Source: Ruminococcus sp. (GTDB taxonomy: Bacteria; Bacillota; Clostridia; Oscillospirales; Ruminococcaceae). Taken from it: DNA of 7,442 bases. A program made the translations under genes and the position numbers. Positions 5,349 to 7,442 of the stretch are shown here, in pieces (position 1 is the first letter of the stretch; the number at the start of each line of letters is the position of its first letter). The notes below the pieces were generated by a model that did no database searches, was not told the origin of the DNA, and saw only the letters and a list, made by a program, of their open reading frames with translations. The stretch spans positions 1 through 7,442 of the forward strand of contig JAGAQS010000136.1 of assembly GCA_017622635.1 (NCBI GenBank), given 5' to 3'.

Positions 5349-7442
5349 ATGCAGTACGGACATTTTGACCTTGAAAACAAGGAGTACGTAATTACCAACC
5401 CCGCAACCCCGACATCATGGGCGAATTATCTCGGTGACCCTGAATACGGTGCAATTATTTCAAACAACGCAGCAGGCTACAGCTTCGTTAAATCTGGTGC
5501 AAACGGCAGAATAACCCGTTTCAGATTCAATTCGGAAATGGCACTTCCGGGACGTTATATCTATATTCGTGACAACGAAACAAGTGACTACTGGTCGGCA
5601 TCATGGCAACCCGTCGGCAAACCGCTTGACAAGTACAAGTCCGAGTGCCGTCACGGTACGGCATACACAATTATTTCCGCAGAATACGCAGAAATAAAGT
5701 CAGAAGTAACATATTATGTACCCTACAAAAAAACTTATGAAGTATGGCGTGCAAAAATCACCAACAACAGCAACAAAGACAGAAATCTTTCAACTTTCGG
5801 TTTTGTGGAGTTCACAAATGAGGACAACTACGAACAGGACCAGGTAAATTTACAGTATTCGCTGTTTATCTCACAGACCGAATTTAAAGACAACAAAATT
5901 TTACAGACTATCAGCGGAAACAGTGAGAAAGACCGCAGAAACAGATTTTTCGGCATGGTAGGTGCTGACATTACAGCGTCATGCGGTAATCTTTCGGACT
6001 TCATAGGCAGTTACAGAACTTACTCAAACCCGATTGCAGTTGAAACAGGAAAGTGCAGTAATGTCATGAACTACAATTCAAATTCATGCGGTGCGTTGCA
6101 GTCCGATATTACGCTTAAACCGGACGAAACTATTGAACTTGTATATATTCTCGGACAGCGTGACAATGAACAGGCTGACGAAATTCTCAACGAATACAAA
6201 ACGTCAGGCAAGGTTGACGCTGAAATTGCCGAATTAAAAAACTACTGGCACGGTCAGCTTTCAAACTTCAAGGTTGAAACACCGTCGGCAGAGTTCAACA
6301 ACATGATTAACGTATGGAACGCTTACCAGTGCTTCATTACTTTCATATGGTCGAGAGCTGCGTCGTTCGTTTACTGCGGACTCAGAAACGGCTACGGCTA
6401 CCGTGACACAGTTCAGGACATTCAGGGCATTATTCACCTTGACCCCGAATTAGCGTGTGAAAAAATACGTTTCATGCTGTCGGCACAGGTTGACAACGGT
6501 GGAGGACTTCCTCTTGTAAAGTTCACACACAATGCAGGTCACGAAAATACCCCCGATGACCCCGAATATGTAAAGGAAACAGGTCACCCGTCCTACCGTG
6601 CGGACGACGCACTGTGGCTTTTCCCGACAATTGTTAAGTATCTCGGTGAATCGGGCAACGAAAAGTTCCTCGACGAAGTAATCGTCTATGCAAACGGCGG
6701 TGAAGATACGGTTTACAATCACCTCAAGAAAGCCATAGACTTCTCAATGAATCATCTCGGTGACCACGATATGCCCGCAGGTCTCCATGCCGACTGGAAT
6801 GATTGTCTCCGTCTCGGTGCAAAGGGTGAATCAACTTTTGTCGCATTTCAGCTTTATTACGCAATGAGTGTTATTAAAGATATGGCGAAGTCAAGAAACG
6901 ACAACGATTATATAACATACATTGACGATGTTCAGAAAAAACTTTCCGACGCACTTGAAAAATGCTGGGACGACGACCGCTTTATCCGTGGAATCCGTGA
7001 GGACGGCGTGCTTGTAGGAGCAAAGAAAGACCCCGAAGCAAATATGTGGCTTAATCCGCAGTCATGGAGTGTAATTTCAAAGTTTGCCGACGCTGAACAG
7101 TCCGAAAAGGCAATGAACAGTGTTCACGAAATTCTCAATACACCTTACGGTGCGAAACTTCTTGACCCTCCGTACAAAAAGCATTATTTCGACGGTGCTT
7201 TGATGCACATCTTCAACGATGACACCAAAGAAAACGGCGGTATATTCTCACAGTCGCAGGGTTGGCTTATACTTGCGGAGTCACTTCTCGGTCACGGAAA
7301 CCGTGCTTTTGAGTATTTTAAGGAAAGTTCACCTGCCTCAATGAACGACAAGGCAGAAATACGTGTTATGGAGCCTTATGTTCACGGTCAGTTTACAGAA
7401 TCAAGAGCGTCTGCATATGAGGGACGTTCACACGTTCACTGG
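5349..7442 (+). CDS. GH94 glycoside phosphorylase (cellobiose/cellodextrin/chitobiose phosphorylase family), partial
   Basis: GH94 enzymes split beta-linked disaccharides or oligosaccharides with inorganic phosphate, giving an alpha-sugar 1-phosphate and a shorter sugar, in the cytoplasm. The frame is open for 698 residues to the window edge, against about 800 for full-length members, so roughly the last 100 residues are missing. The start MQYGHFDLENKEYVITNP is typical of the family, as are NYLGDPEYGAIISNNAAGYS (26-45), RHGTAY (101-106) and NGYGYRDTVQD (347-357). The catalytic-region HADWNDCL is at 480-487; the general acid is an Asp of this DWND motif, probably D485. ENGGIFSQSQGW (628-639) and MEPYVHGQF (674-682) lie in the phosphate-side half. 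No signal peptide or membrane segment is present. AGGAGA (5333-5338) lies 10 nt before the ATG, 47 bp after protein B. Features such as YWSASWQPV and DWNDCLRLG resemble the chitobiose/cellodextrin side of the family more than classical clostridial cellobiose phosphorylase, but the substrate cannot be fixed here. Confidence 0.93.
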   Translation, partial: MQYGHFDLENKEYVITNPATPTSWANYLGDPEYGAIISNNAAGYSFVKSGANGRITRFRFNSEMALPGRYIYIRDNETSDYWSASWQPVGKPLDKYKSECRHGTAYTIISAEYAEIKSEVTYYVPYKKTYEVWRAKITNNSNKDRNLSTFGFVEFTNEDNYEQDQVNLQYSLFISQTEFKDNKILQTISGNSEKDRRNRFFGMVGADITASCGNLSDFIGSYRTYSNPIAVETGKCSNVMNYNSNSCGALQSDITLKPDETIELVYILGQRDNEQADEILNEYKTSGKVDAEIAELKNYWHGQLSNFKVETPSAEFNNMINVWNAYQCFITFIWSRAASFVYCGLRNGYGYRDTVQDIQGIIHLDPELACEKIRFMLSAQVDNGGGLPLVKFTHNAGHENTPDDPEYVKETGHPSYRADDALWLFPTIVKYLGESGNEKFLDEVIVYANGGEDTVYNHLKKAIDFSMNHLGDHDMPAGLHADWNDCLRLGAKGESTFVAFQLYYAMSVIKDMAKSRNDNDYITYIDDVQKKLSDALEKCWDDDRFIRGIREDGVLVGAKKDPEANMWLNPQSWSVISKFADAEQSEKAMNSVHEILNTPYGAKLLDPPYKKHYFDGALMHIFNDDTKENGGIFSQSQGWLILAESLLGHGNRAFEYFKESSPASMNDKAEIRVMEPYVHGQFTESRASAYEGRSHVHW

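Noticed and set aside
6450..6722. 90-codon minus-strand open frame inside the GH94 gene
   Set aside because: It lies fully within a conserved enzyme gene and shows no recognisable domain or ribosome-binding site.

Overview
The window looks like chromosomal DNA from a low-GC Bacillota, most likely a gut or rumen member of the Oscillospiraceae (Ruminococcus-like). This rests on AT-rich DNA with strong GGAGG ribosome-binding sites, a paired Asp23/YloU and FakA/YloV locus, large SH3b surface proteins with Thr/Glu/Pro-rich tails, and a GH94 sugar phosphorylase. The genus is inferred from style and gene content; no 16S or other marker is present.

Two transcription units diverge from an AT-rich intergenic region (1443-1675). 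Leftward run an Asp23/Gls24-family gene (1089-1442, minus) and, 21 bp later, a fatty-acid-kinase-type DAK2 gene (fakA/yloV) that leaves the window at base 1. Rightward run a short Sfp-type 4'-phosphopantetheinyl transferase (1676-2206), two related single-pass membrane proteins (2224-4197 and 4237-5301), and a GH94 glycoside phosphorylase (5349 to the right edge, C-terminus missing). Gaps in the rightward unit are 17, 39 and 47 bp, and no terminator is visible in them, so it may be one operon. A good extended -10 promoter can be read for each direction.

The most unusual part is the pair of membrane proteins. Each has an N-terminal Asn/Gln/Tyr/Pro-rich tail with no signal peptide, then an almost identical KKKTPTGMYILLI-type membrane segment, an acidic linker, and bacterial SH3-like domains. 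Protein A (657 aa) also has a 12-residue repeat encoded by a 36-bp tandem DNA repeat with three base-identical copies. It further carries a fibronectin-III-like domain, a duplicated block of about 135 residues with two SH3 units each, and a Thr/Glu/Pro-rich tail. Protein B (354 aa) is a reduced version with two SH3 domains. The likely topology is a disordered, prion-like tail in the cytoplasm and SH3 domains at the cell wall or surface. Their function is unknown.

How the genes cooperate is uncertain. FakA and Asp23 are a conserved housekeeping pair (phospholipid precursor supply and envelope stress). The phosphopantetheinyl transferase activates carrier proteins, but no carrier protein is present here. 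GH94 is a cytoplasmic enzyme that saves energy when beta-linked disaccharides or oligosaccharides are used. A link between GH94 and the surface SH3 pair (glycan contact outside, phosphorolysis inside) is only a guess from adjacency. No RNA gene, CRISPR array, insertion sequence or phage gene was seen, and no gene-free stretch exceeds about 235 bases.
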